A stretch of 64,000 bases of DNA, from contig NC_015145.1 of assembly GCF_000189535.1 (NCBI RefSeq), positions 1,302,001 through 1,366,000 on the forward strand, in the 5' to 3' direction. Source of the DNA: Pseudarthrobacter phenanthrenivorans Sphe3. GTDB taxonomy: Bacteria > Actinomycetota > Actinomycetes > Actinomycetales > Micrococcaceae. A program made the translations under genes and the position numbers. This document shows, one piece after another, positions 24,751 through 33,300 of the stretch. The notes under the pieces are model-generated. The model made no database searches. It saw only the letters and a list, made by a program, of their open reading frames with translations, and had not been told where the DNA came from. Every line of letters begins with the position of its first letter. The first letter of the stretch is position 1.

Positions 24751-26256
24751 CTACGGGGTGATCGGGGCGGGCTCCGCATCGACCAGCTTCCGGGCAGCGC
24801 TGGTGATGTTCCGGGCCATGGCCGGAAAGATCAGGCTGTGGAACGGGAGGACGGCCAGCCAGTACAGCCGCCCGCTCAGGCCCTTGGGGAAAAAGATGGC
24901 CCGCTGCCGGTAACGGCTGCCGCTGCCGTCGGGTTCCACGGACAGTTCCAGCCAGGCGCGTCCGGGCGCCCGCATTTCTGCCCGGAGCCGCAGCAGCTTC
25001 CCCCGGTCGATCCGTTCCACCCGCCACCAGTCCACCACTTCACCGGCAGCCAGGGTGTGCGGGTGCCGGCGCCCCCGCAGGAGTCCGGCGCCGCCGGTCA
25101 GCTTGTCCAGCCAGCCGCGCACCTGCCACGCCAGCGGAAGGGAGTACCAGCCGTTCCGGCCGCCGATTCCCTCGATCACGGTCCAGACATGGGCAGGGTC
25201 AACGTCCCCGTGGAAAGTGCGCTCGTCGATGTACACCTTGTGGCCCGCCCAGTCTGGGTCGCTGGGCAGCGGGTCGGAGTCAACACCGGCGTTGGCCCAC
25301 GTGGTCTCCACCTGGCCGTCACGTTCCTTACCCAAAGCCAGGGCGACGGCCGTGCGGTAGTCGGTGAGGCCGCCGTCGGGCAGTGGGATGTACTGGTCAA
25401 TGTCATGTTCGTTGGACACGGCGTCGTGCTGCAGGGACTGGACCAGCGGCACCGCCATGGAGAGCGGGATGGGTGTTGTCAGTGCCACCCACAGGCCTGC
25501 GAGCTTTGGCGCCGGCACGGGCAGCGCCAGGACCACCCGGTACGGGAGGCCCGCTTCCGCGGCGTATTCCTTCATCATCCCTGCGTAGGTGAGCACCTGC
25601 CGCGAGCCGATGTCGAAGGTCCGGTTGATGCTGCCTTCCAGCGAGGCTGCCGAGACCAGGTAGTACAGGACGTCCCGCACTGCGATGGCCTCGATCCTGT
25701 TCCGTACCCAGCTGGGCGCGGGCATCAGCGGCAGCGTCTCGGAGAGGTGGCGGATCATTTCGAAGGAGGCCGAACCGGAACCGATGACCACGCCTGCCTG
25801 GAAGACGACCGCGTCCACCGGACCGTCAAGGAAGACCTTGCCCACGGCCTCCCGTGATCGCATGTGGGTGGAGAGCTCAACGTTCTAGGGGTGCAGGCCG
25901 CCCAGATAAATGATTCTGGCCACGCCCGCCGCCGCTGCTGCCTCCGCAGCGGTCTGCGCCATGGCTTTTTCCTTCGCCTCGAACCCCGTCCCGGCTGCCA
26001 TGGAATGCACCAGGTAGTAGAAAACGTCGACGCCGGCCAGCGCCTTTTGGAGGGCATCGCCGTCGTCGAGGCTGCTTTCCACTACCTCCACCTGGTCCCG
26101 CCACGGCACGCCGGCGATCTTGCCTGGGGACCGCACCAGGACCTTGACCGTGTGGCCGGCCTCCAGGAGCCTGGGCACCAGGCGGCCGCCGATATAGCCG
26201 GTGGCTCCGGTGACAAGGACTGTTTGGGGTGAACGCTGGGCATTGATTCCGGTCAT
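24751..26256 (-). pseudogene. SDR-family NAD(P)-binding protein with DUF2867, interrupted by in-frame TAG
   Basis: An intact reading frame of 502 codons apart from one stop. The N-terminal part (124 residues) starts at an ATG with AGGAG upstream and has the Rossmann motif VTGATGYIGGRLVPRLLEAG, then runs to IIYLGGLHP. There it meets TAG at 25885-25887. The same frame continues without a gap as NVELSTHMRSREAVGKVFLD and on through a DUF2867-type C-terminus. Homologues would be expected to carry a sense codon such as AAG or CAG here, so a single base change explains it. It could be a true pseudogene, a recent mutation, a sequencing error, or two separately translated parts (an ATG at 25863 is available). 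Confidence 0.8.
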
Positions 26257-26486
26257 GCGGGACTCCTGTTCGTCCTTAGCGGTTCGGAGCGGCGGGCTGC
26301 GGGGACGGCCGGAAACGGGGAGAACATTCCCCGGCCACGGCCTACCTGCCTGCCCTTCACCCACACTAGCCCCGTCCCGGCCCGCGTTGTCCGTGCTGCG
26401 CGGTAGGCTGGGTTTACCCGGGATTCGCAGCGAATTTCGGGTTTTCGCGTTGCCTGCTTTCCGCTGAAACCACAGGAGCTTCTGCC

Positions 26487-29400
26487 ATGAGCCTTCCCGG
26501 CCCGTCCCACCACGGCCCGTCGCTGGACGGTCTGCGCCGTGCACTCGCCGCAGACCAGACCTTCGCGCGCGTGCGCGCAGAGGCTGCCCGCGGGTTCGCG
26601 GTCCGGGGCCAGGACTACCAGATCAGCGCACCCGCCGGGCTGCGCGCGGTACTCCTCGCCGAAATGGCGGACGGGATAGCCGCTGCCTCCGCAGGGGAAG
26701 GGCCCGACGGCGGAGGGTCCGGCGTCGTGCTGGCCGTCACCGCCACGGGACGCGAGGCTGAGGACCTGGCCGCGGCATTGCGCGCCTACCTTCCCGCCGA
26801 CTGCGTTGCGGAGTTTCCCAGTTGGGAGACCCTGCCGCACGAGCGCCTCTCGCCCCGTTCGGATACCGTGGGCCGCCGCCTGTCGGTGCTGCGCCGGCTG
26901 GCGCACCCGGAAAGCTCCGCGGCGGGTCCCCTCCGTGTGGTGGTGGCTCCCGTCCGCGCCGTGGTCCAGCCGGTGGTGGCCGGCCTGGGCGAGCTGGTCC
27001 CGGTCACCCTGAAAGTGGGTCAGGAGAAACCTTTCGGCGACGTGGTCCGTAGCTTGGCCGACGCCGCATACGCCCGGGTGGACATGGTGACCCACCGCGG
27101 CGAGTTCGCAGTCCGCGGCGGCATCATCGACGTCTTCCCGCCTACGGAGGACCACCCCATCCGGGTCGAGTTCTTCGGCGATGAGGTGGACCAGATGCGC
27201 TGGTTCGCGGTAGCAGACCAGCGCTCGCTGTCCTCGCCCGGCCTTCACCATCCCACCGAACTGCATGCCCCGCCGTGCCGCGAGATCCTCATCACCCCGT
27301 CCGTGATGTCCCGCGCCGCCACGCTCAAGTCCCAACTTCCGGCCGCGGCTGACATGCTGGAGAAAATCGCCGGCGGCATCGCCGTGGAGGGCATGGAATC
27401 CCTGGCACCGGTGCTGGTGGACTCCATGGTCCCGTTCGTGGAACAGCTTCCTGCCGGGTCTATTTCCGTCATTATCGAGCCGGAGAAAGTCCGCACCCGG
27501 GCCCACGATCTCGCGGCCACCAACGAGGAGTTCCTTGAGGCGGCCTGGTCCACAGCTTCCGACGGCGGTGCGGCCCCGCTCGACCTGAGCTCGCAGGCAA
27601 CTGCCGCCCTCCACTCCGCCAGCTTCCGCTCCCTGACGGAGACCCGGACCTCCTCGCTGGAGCATGGCGTGTCCTGGTGGTCCATCACCTCCCTTGCCCA
27701 GGACGAGGAACTGCTGCCGGACATCGACGTCCTGAACCTGCACGCCCGCGAACCACGGGGCTACCAGGGTGACGTGGCGGAAATGATGGACTTCATTGGA
27801 TCCCATGTGCGGGACCAATGGCGGATCGTCGTCGCCACCGAAGGTCCCGGGCCGGCCCAGCGCCTGGCGGAGCTGTTTCACGAAAACGACATCCCGTGTG
27901 CCCGCGTGGACAGCCTGGACCACGAGCCCCAGGCGGGGATCATCGAGGTGACCACCGCCGTCGTCGGACGCGGTTTTGTCCTGGACGGGCTCAAACTGGG
28001 CCTGCTCACCGAAGCCGACCTGCTGGGCAGGACGTCCGCCGGGTCCACCAAGGACATGCGCCGCATGCCCTCCAAGCGGCGCAACGCGGTGGACCCGCTG
28101 CAGCTCGTGGCGGGCGACCATGTGGTCCACGAGCAGCACGGCATTGGAAAGTTCGTGGAGCTGATCCAGCGCAAGGTAGCCGGCGGCGGTGACGGCGTGC
28201 GTGAATACCTCGTCCTGGAGTACGCGCCGTCCAAGCGGGGCGCCCCGGGGGACAGGCTGTTCGTCCCCACGGACCAGCTGGACCAGGTGACCCGCTACGT
28301 CGGCGGGGATACCCCTGTGCTGAGCAAGATGGGCGGTGCGGACTGGGCCAGTACCAAGTCCAAGGCACGCAAGGCCGTCAAGGAGATCGCCGGCGAGCTG
28401 ATCCGCCTCTACTCGGCCCGGATGGCGTCCCGGGGGCATGCCTTTGGGCCGGACACGCCCTGGCAGCGGGAACTGGAGGAGGCCTTCCCGTACGTGGAGA
28501 CGCCGGACCAGCTGACCACCATCAACGAGGTCAAAGCCGACATGGAGCGGGAAATCCCCATGGACCGCCTGGTTTCCGGCGACGTGGGCTACGGCAAGAC
28601 CGAGATCGCGGTGCGGGCGGCGTTCAAGGCGGTCCAGGACGGCAAGCAGGTGGCTGTGCTGGTGCCCACCACCCTGCTCGCACAGCAGCACTACGAAACG
28701 TTCACCGAGCGGTTCTCCGGCTTCCCGCTGCGCGTGAAGCCGCTCTCCCGGTTCCAGGCGTCCAAGGAGGCGAAGGAAACGGCGGAGGGCGTCAAGAACG
28801 GCACCGTGGACGTGGTGATCGGCACCCACCGCCTGCTGTCCAAGGACTTCGAGTTCAAGGACCTGGGCCTGGTCATCGTGGACGAGGAGCAGCGCTTCGG
28901 GGTGGAGCACAAGGAAGCCTTGAAGAAAATGCGCACCAACGTGGACGTCCTCGCCATGAGCGCCACGCCCATTCCGCGCACCCTGGAGATGTCCCTGACC
29001 GGAATCCGGGAAACCTCCACCCTGGCCACGCCGCCGGAAGAACGCCACCCGGTCCTGACCTACGTGGGCCCGTACACGGATAAGCAGACCTCAGCCGCGA
29101 TCCGCCGCGAGCTCATGCGCGAAGGGCAGGTCTTCTTCGTCCACAACCGCGTGTCCACCATCGAACGCACGGCCGCCAAGATCCGCGAGCTGGTGCCCGA
29201 GGCACGGGTGGAGGTGGCGCACGGCAAAATGTCCGAGAGCCGCCTGGAGCAGATCATCGTGGACTTCTGGGAGAAGCGCTTTGACGTGCTGGTGTGCACC
29301 ACCATCATCGAAACCGGACTGGACATCTCCAACGCGAACACCCTGATCGTGGACGGTGCGGACAAATACGGCCTGTCCCAGCTGCACCAGCTCCGCGGAC

Positions 29401-30152
29401 GCGTGGGCCGCGGCCGGGAACGCGCCTACGCCTACTTCCTGTACCCGTCGGAAAAACCGCTGGGCGAGGTGGCGCTGGAGCGGCTCAAGGCCGTGGCCAC
29501 CCACAATGAGCTCGGTGCCGGCATGCAGCTGGCCATGAAGGACCTGGAGATCAGGGGTGCCGGCAACCTGCTCGGGGGCGAGCAGTCAGGGCACATCCAG
29601 GGTGTGGGCTTCGATTTGTACATCCGGCTGGTGGGCGAGGCAGTTGCTGACTACCGTGGTGAGGCCGAGGAGAAGGCCGCCGAGATGAAGATCGAGCTGC
29701 CGGTCAATGCGCACCTGCCGCATGACTACGTGCCGGGGGAGCGGCTGCGGCTGGAGGCCTACCGGAAGCTCGCCTCCGCCCTTACCAACGAGGCCATCGA
29801 CGAGGTGCTGGCCGAGCTGGTGGACCGCTACGGCGAGCCGCCGCTGCCCGCCCGCAACCTGGTGGACGTGGCGCGCTTCCGGGTGGGGGCTCGGGAAGCC
29901 GGCCTGTCCGACGTAGCGCTGCAGGGCAACTTCATCAAGTTCTCGCCCGCCCAGCTGCCGGAGTCCAAGATCATGCGGCTGACGCGGATGTACCCTGGTT
30001 CCCAGTCCAAGCCTGCCCTCGACGCAGTGCTGATTCCCAAGCCGAAGACGGCAAGGATCGGCGGGCGGGACCTGCAGGACGCGGAAATCCTGGAGTGGGC
30101 CAACGGCGTCATCCGGAACATTTTCTCGGACGCGCCATTGGCGGTGAGCTAG
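26487..30152 (+). CDS. mfd: Transcription-repair coupling factor
   Basis: Mfd is the ATP-driven translocase that removes RNA polymerase stalled at DNA damage and recruits UvrA. 1221 residues, normal for actinobacteria. The N-terminal UvrB-like region includes FPSWETLPHERLSPRSDTVG. The RNA-polymerase interaction region is around 480-570 (HVVHEQHGIGKFVELIQ). The helicase motor has Walker A SGDVGYGKTEIA (~697), the DEEQ box IVDEEQRFGVEHK (~797) and the RecG-like motif QLHQLRGRVGRGRERAYAY. The C-terminal TRCF domain is present. AGGAG precedes the ATG. The following gene begins within a few bases of the stop. Confidence 0.97.
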   Translation: MSLPGPSHHGPSLDGLRRALAADQTFARVRAEAARGFAVRGQDYQISAPAGLRAVLLAEMADGIAAASAGEGPDGGGSGVVLAVTATGREAEDLAAALRAYLPADCVAEFPSWETLPHERLSPRSDTVGRRLSVLRRLAHPESSAAGPLRVVVAPVRAVVQPVVAGLGELVPVTLKVGQEKPFGDVVRSLADAAYARVDMVTHRGEFAVRGGIIDVFPPTEDHPIRVEFFGDEVDQMRWFAVADQRSLSSPGLHHPTELHAPPCREILITPSVMSRAATLKSQLPAAADMLEKIAGGIAVEGMESLAPVLVDSMVPFVEQLPAGSISVIIEPEKVRTRAHDLAATNEEFLEAAWSTASDGGAAPLDLSSQATAALHSASFRSLTETRTSSLEHGVSWWSITSLAQDEELLPDIDVLNLHAREPRGYQGDVAEMMDFIGSHVRDQWRIVVATEGPGPAQRLAELFHENDIPCARVDSLDHEPQAGIIEVTTAVVGRGFVLDGLKLGLLTEADLLGRTSAGSTKDMRRMPSKRRNAVDPLQLVAGDHVVHEQHGIGKFVELIQRKVAGGGDGVREYLVLEYAPSKRGAPGDRLFVPTDQLDQVTRYVGGDTPVLSKMGGADWASTKSKARKAVKEIAGELIRLYSARMASRGHAFGPDTPWQRELEEAFPYVETPDQLTTINEVKADMEREIPMDRLVSGDVGYGKTEIAVRAAFKAVQDGKQVAVLVPTTLLAQQHYETFTERFSGFPLRVKPLSRFQASKEAKETAEGVKNGTVDVVIGTHRLLSKDFEFKDLGLVIVDEEQRFGVEHKEALKKMRTNVDVLAMSATPIPRTLEMSLTGIRETSTLATPPEERHPVLTYVGPYTDKQTSAAIRRELMREGQVFFVHNRVSTIERTAAKIRELVPEARVEVAHGKMSESRLEQIIVDFWEKRFDVLVCTTIIETGLDISNANTLIVDGADKYGLSQLHQLRGRVGRGRERAYAYFLYPSEKPLGEVALERLKAVATHNELGAGMQLAMKDLEIRGAGNLLGGEQSGHIQGVGFDLYIRLVGEAVADYRGEAEEKAAEMKIELPVNAHLPHDYVPGERLRLEAYRKLASALTNEAIDEVLAELVDRYGEPPLPARNLVDVARFRVGAREAGLSDVALQGNFIKFSPAQLPESKIMRLTRMYPGSQSKPALDAVLIPKPKTARIGGRDLQDAEILEWANGVIRNIFSDAPLAVS

Positions 30153-30155
30153 CAC

Positions 30156-30971
30156 TTGATGGGAGGACACCACGCCGCGTCGGGAGCCGCGGCGTGGGTA
30201 GCTATTGCCTCAACGGGCCCGTATACGCTCGGCTGGTACCCGCTGGATGCCACCGGGATCCTGATCGGCGGGATGGCGACGGCGGGAACGGCCCTGGTGT
30301 GCGACTGGGACCACCGGCACAGTACGGTGGCGAACTCCTTGCCGCCGCTGTCCAACGTGATCGCCGTCGGGATCGAGAACGCCAGCGGCGGGCACCGCCA
30401 GGGCACGCACTCGGTCCTCGGGGCGGCTTTCTTCGTGCTGTTGGCCACGCTGGCCGGGCAGGTCCAGCTGCAGACCGAGTGGGGGCTGCTGTCCGTAGGC
30501 GCGGGACTGTTGTGCATGTTCATGATCAACATCGCGGCCAAGGCCCTGAAACTGTTTCCCAAGGCAGGGTTCATCAGCAACTGGCTCTTTGCGCTGACCA
30601 TGGCGGGGCTGGTCACCTGGTTCGCGCCGGACCAGTGGACCTGGCTTCCGGTTTCCATGCTGACCGGCGTGGTGGTCCATATCGTGGGGGACCTCATCAC
30701 CACGGGCGGCGTGCCCCTGCTGTGGCCGTTGGTGGTGCGGCCGCCCAAGGCCCTGCGGCGGATGCCGCTGCTGCGCCAGGTCTGGCGGCCCAACGGCGCC
30801 TTGTCCCTGCCGCTGCTGGGCCGTGCCGGTTCGAAACGCGAGTGGCTTGTGCTGATCCCCGTCAGCGCCTACGCCATGGTGGGCATGTGCGTGGCTGCCT
30901 GGTCCATCGGCCACAGCCACTGGGGGCGTGCGGCAGAGGCCGCACTGGCCTGGGCCAGGCTCTGGCTGTAG
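30156..30971 (+). CDS. Membrane-bound metal-dependent hydrolase-like protein (YdjM type)
   Basis: A ~271-residue multi-pass membrane protein. It begins MMGGHHAASGAAAWVA, with the early His pair and the D-x-D-H centre (VCDWDHRHSTVAN) that mark YdjM-like membrane proteins called metal-dependent hydrolases. A later HIVGDLITTGGVPLLWP contributes further His/Asp residues. About five to six hydrophobic segments are visible. The start is either TTG at 30156 or ATG at 30159, three to six bases after the mfd stop, so it is likely translated by coupling to mfd. The real substrate is not known. Confidence 0.82.
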   Translation: MMGGHHAASGAAAWVAIASTGPYTLGWYPLDATGILIGGMATAGTALVCDWDHRHSTVANSLPPLSNVIAVGIENASGGHRQGTHSVLGAAFFVLLATLAGQVQLQTEWGLLSVGAGLLCMFMINIAAKALKLFPKAGFISNWLFALTMAGLVTWFAPDQWTWLPVSMLTGVVVHIVGDLITTGGVPLLWPLVVRPPKALRRMPLLRQVWRPNGALSLPLLGRAGSKREWLVLIPVSAYAMVGMCVAAWSIGHSHWGRAAEAALAWARLWL

Positions 30972-30996
30972 CCCTTACGTTCTGGCCGGACAAATG

Positions 30997-31029
30997 ACGG
31001 AACCCCCGGACAGTGTCCAGGGGTTCCGT
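30997..31029 (+). terminator. Hairpin after the mfd operon
   Basis: ACGGAACCCC pairs perfectly with GGGGTTCCGT, and an inner GGACA/TGTCC extends the stem around a single base. It lies 25 bp after the last gene of the mfd unit. There is no T-tract, so terminator function is likely rather than certain. Confidence 0.6.
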
Positions 31030-31041
31030 GATACCCAAGTG

Positions 31042-31091
31042 GGTAGCAGGAAGTGTCGTTTTGGAGCGTCAAAACGACACTTAGCGCTACC
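31042..31091. repeat. 50-bp near-perfect palindrome (REP-like)
   Basis: GGTAGC at 31042-31047 pairs with GCTACC at 31086-31091. Inside, AAGTGTCGTTTTG at 31051-31063 pairs perfectly with CAAAACGACACTT at 31070-31082 across a 6-nt loop. It lies between convergent genes, beside another hairpin. The form is that of a repetitive extragenic palindrome; only one copy is seen in this window. It would also serve as a terminator in both directions because of the T4/A4 runs. Confidence 0.65.
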
Positions 31092-31104
31092 TGGTTGGGG
31101 TGGC

Positions 31105-31368
31105 TTAGTGTTCGCCTGCGGAGTCGGAGCGTCCGAGGATGCTCTGCGGGATCCAGAACGCAAGGGCGAACAGCCCCAGGCACACCGCCATCGGCCAGGG
31201 GTTGTCCAGGGTGAGGAAGGACAGCGAGTAGATGGCTCCGAAGAACAGCGCGATCATGACAGCGAAAAGAACGATGCTCGTTCCGAGCTTGTTCTCGTTC
31301 TGCGGGGTCTGCACAAACCCTTCGTGGGACGTTGAGCCTTCGCTGGACCCGCTAATCTTGCTCGACAT
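31105..31368 (-). CDS. Small two-helix membrane protein
   Basis: An 87-residue protein with a polar N-terminal ~28 residues (SSKISGSSEGSTSHEG), then two hydrophobic segments (about 30-50 and 56-76) with LGTSIVLFAVMIALFFGAIY and PMAVCLGLFALAFWIP, and a short polar tail. AGGAGG lies just upstream of the ATG. I do not recognise a characterised family. It is 52 bp downstream of deoC on the same strand and could be cotranscribed with it. Confidence 0.75.
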   Translation of the reverse strand: MSSKISGSSEGSTSHEGFVQTPQNENKLGTSIVLFAVMIALFFGAIYSLSFLTLDNPWPMAVCLGLFALAFWIPQSILGRSDSAGEH

Positions 31369-31420
31369 TCGTTTCCTCCTCGCCCCGCGGGGCTCAATCT
31401 GTGGCGGCGTCCGGTTGCCG

Positions 31421-32146
31421 TCAGTAGGCGGATGAACCCTGTTCACCCTTGACGATTGCGATCCCGGAGCTGGCACCAATACGTGTTGCACCTGCTGCAA
31501 TCATAGCCTGCGCGTCCTCGAGGGAACGCACCCCGCCGGAGGCCTTGACGCCCAGGCCCGGGCCGACTGTCTTACGCATCAGGGCAATGTCCTCGACGGT
31601 TGCGCCGCCGCCGTTGAACCCCGTTGATGTCTTCACGAAGTCCGCGCCCGCCGCCACGGCTGCCTCGCAGGCCAGGACTTTCTGGCTGTCCGAGAGCAGG
31701 CCGGTTTCGATGATCACCTTCAGGATGGCCCCGCCCGCGTGTACTGCCTCGGCCACCGGGGTGATGTCGTCGATGAGCGCGCCTTTATCCCCGGCCCTGG
31801 CGGCGGCAATATTGATCACCATGTCCACCTCGTCGGCCCCGTCCAGCACGGCACCACGGGCCTCGAACGTCTTGACGTCCGTGGGCGTGGCGCCAAGGGG
31901 GAACCCCACCACGGAGCAGGTGAGGACGCCGGAGCCCTTGAGGGCGTTCTTCACCGTCTTGACCCAGATCGGGTTGACGCAGACCGACTTGAAGCCGTAC
32001 TCCGCCGCTTCGGCACAGACCTTCAGGACGTCCGCCTCACCGGCCTCCGGCTTCAGCAGGGTGTGGTCGATGAAGGATGCGATGCTGCCGGAACCGGCGG
32101 TGCCGGCGGCATCTGCCTGAACGGAAGGGGTGGCTTCGTTGCTCAT
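31421..32146 (-). CDS. deoC: Deoxyribose-phosphate aldolase
   Basis: DeoC cleaves 2-deoxyribose-5-phosphate to glyceraldehyde-3-phosphate and acetaldehyde in deoxynucleoside breakdown. It is 241 residues. The Schiff-base lysine lies in [16 protein letters not shown] (K172); a second conserved Lys is in [10 protein letters not shown], and the N-terminal [10 protein letters not shown] is diagnostic. GAGAGGA precedes the ATG. A purine nucleoside phosphorylase and a phosphohexomutase further along (38788-41469) belong to the same salvage theme, but they are not in the same operon. Confidence 0.95.
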   Translation of the reverse strand: MSNEATPSVQADAAGTAGSGSIASFIDHTLLKPEAGEADVLKVCAEAAEYGFKSVCVNPIWVKTVKNALKGSGVLTCSVVGFPLGATPTDVKTFEARGAVLDGADEVDMVINIAAARAGDKGALIDDITPVAEAVHAGGAILKVIIETGLLSDSQKVLACEAAVAAGADFVKTSTGFNGGGATVEDIALMRKTVGPGLGVKASGGVRSLEDAQAMIAAGATRIGASSGIAIVKGEQGSSAY

Positions 32147-32320
32147 GATGGTCCTCTCCAGGGGCCGGGGGGCCGGTGCGCTTGTGACGCCCGCGCGTTT
32201 CCGGAACCATCTTGCCACACGCCATGGCTACCAAAACCCACCCGGACTAACGGCAACGCGAGGTCACTTTCGGCCCTGTCCGAGGGGATCATTGGGCCGG
32301 GCGTGACCCCGCGTTGCTGT

Positions 32321-33151
32321 TCAGGCAGCCGTCAGCAGTTGGGTGGCGCAGGCGCCCGCAGCGGAAGCCGCGGCAACCAGCAGGCCCAGCCGGACGCCGT
32401 CGAACGCCGCAGCATCACCGATGGCCCAGATCCCCGGAACCGATGTGCGGAAGTCGTCGCTGATGACGATCCCTCCGTTGGCAGCGGTCCGCAGGCCGGC
32501 GCTTGCGGCGAGGCCGTCCCGGGAGACCCGCTCCTCCGCCAGGACCACAAGGTCGCCGTTCATGCTGCTGCCGTCCTCGAATATGACGGCGGACGCGGCG
32601 GGTGCGCCGGCGGAGAGTGAGGGCACGACGGCGGCCGGGCGGGCTGTGGTGCGGATGGGCCGTACCCCCCGGGCGCGCAGGACCGCTTCAGCCTGGCCCG
32701 CTGCGGCCCCCGTGCCCACCAGGATTCCCAGCGGACGCCGGCCCAGTTCCCGGGCCACCGCACTGACGGCTTCGCCGATGCGGGCGGCGTCGTCGATGGT
32801 GGAGTAGCTCAGGCACTGGGCCGCTCCTTTCACCGGAGCGGCAACCGGCGCCGAGCCGGTGGCAATGACCAGCTGGTCGTAGGCGAATTCCATGCCGTCC
32901 GCCGTGGCAACGGTCCGGTTGGCGGCGTCGATGTGGCTTGCCGGCTGGCCGAACCGGACGGAGACCTGGGGGAGCATCGCCAGCTCCAGCAGCGCCTCCG
33001 GGGTGTCGTCCCGGTTGCTCAGCACGGTGATGCTGCCGGTGAACCGGGCCCGGTCCAGCTGGCTGACAAGTGCCTGCGCGGCAGGACCGGCTCCGGCAAT
33101 GACGATGCGGGTGCCGGAAGTGGTGGACGTGGAGGGTGCCGGAGCGGACAT
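32321..33151 (-). CDS. Short FAD-dependent oxidoreductase
   Basis: A 276-residue protein related to the pyridine-nucleotide-disulfide oxidoreductase fold seen at the N-terminus of NirB. The FAD-binding Rossmann start is RIVIAGAGPAAQALVSQLD (~15-33) and the second FAD motif is VPGIWAIGDAAAFDGVRLG near the C-terminus. The middle NAD-binding motif is weak (GILVGTGAAAGQAEAVL), and the protein is about 100 residues shorter than usual members. It lies downstream of the HemD-type regulator in the nitrite cluster on the same strand, about 150 bp away. A role in nitrite assimilation is inferred only from position. Confidence 0.75.
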   Translation of the reverse strand: MSAPAPSTSTTSGTRIVIAGAGPAAQALVSQLDRARFTGSITVLSNRDDTPEALLELAMLPQVSVRFGQPASHIDAANRTVATADGMEFAYDQLVIATGSAPVAAPVKGAAQCLSYSTIDDAARIGEAVSAVARELGRRPLGILVGTGAAAGQAEAVLRARGVRPIRTTARPAAVVPSLSAGAPAASAVIFEDGSSMNGDLVVLAEERVSRDGLAASAGLRTAANGGIVISDDFRTSVPGIWAIGDAAAFDGVRLGLLVAAASAAGACATQLLTAA

Positions 33152-33300
33152 GTGCTGGCCCTTTCGCTGGCGGCCGGAAAGCGGCCGGAACTTCATGATG
33201 GAACCCAGCGTAGGCTCCCACTTTTTCCGGGGTGTTTCCCGCCCGTTGCAGGTTGAACGCAGGGCGTTCGCCAATGTTTACCAGCCAGTAATGCCGTGGG

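Noticed and set aside
26253..29048. A 931-codon open frame on the minus strand across mfd
   Set aside because: It is a high-GC antisense shadow: the plus strand encodes a full Mfd with all motifs, and the minus frame has a biased His/Gly/Val composition and no recognisable domain.
30095..30997. A 300-codon plus-strand frame overlapping the YdjM-like gene
   Set aside because: Out of frame with the hydrophobic, motif-bearing product, and its translation is Arg/Gly-rich without domains.
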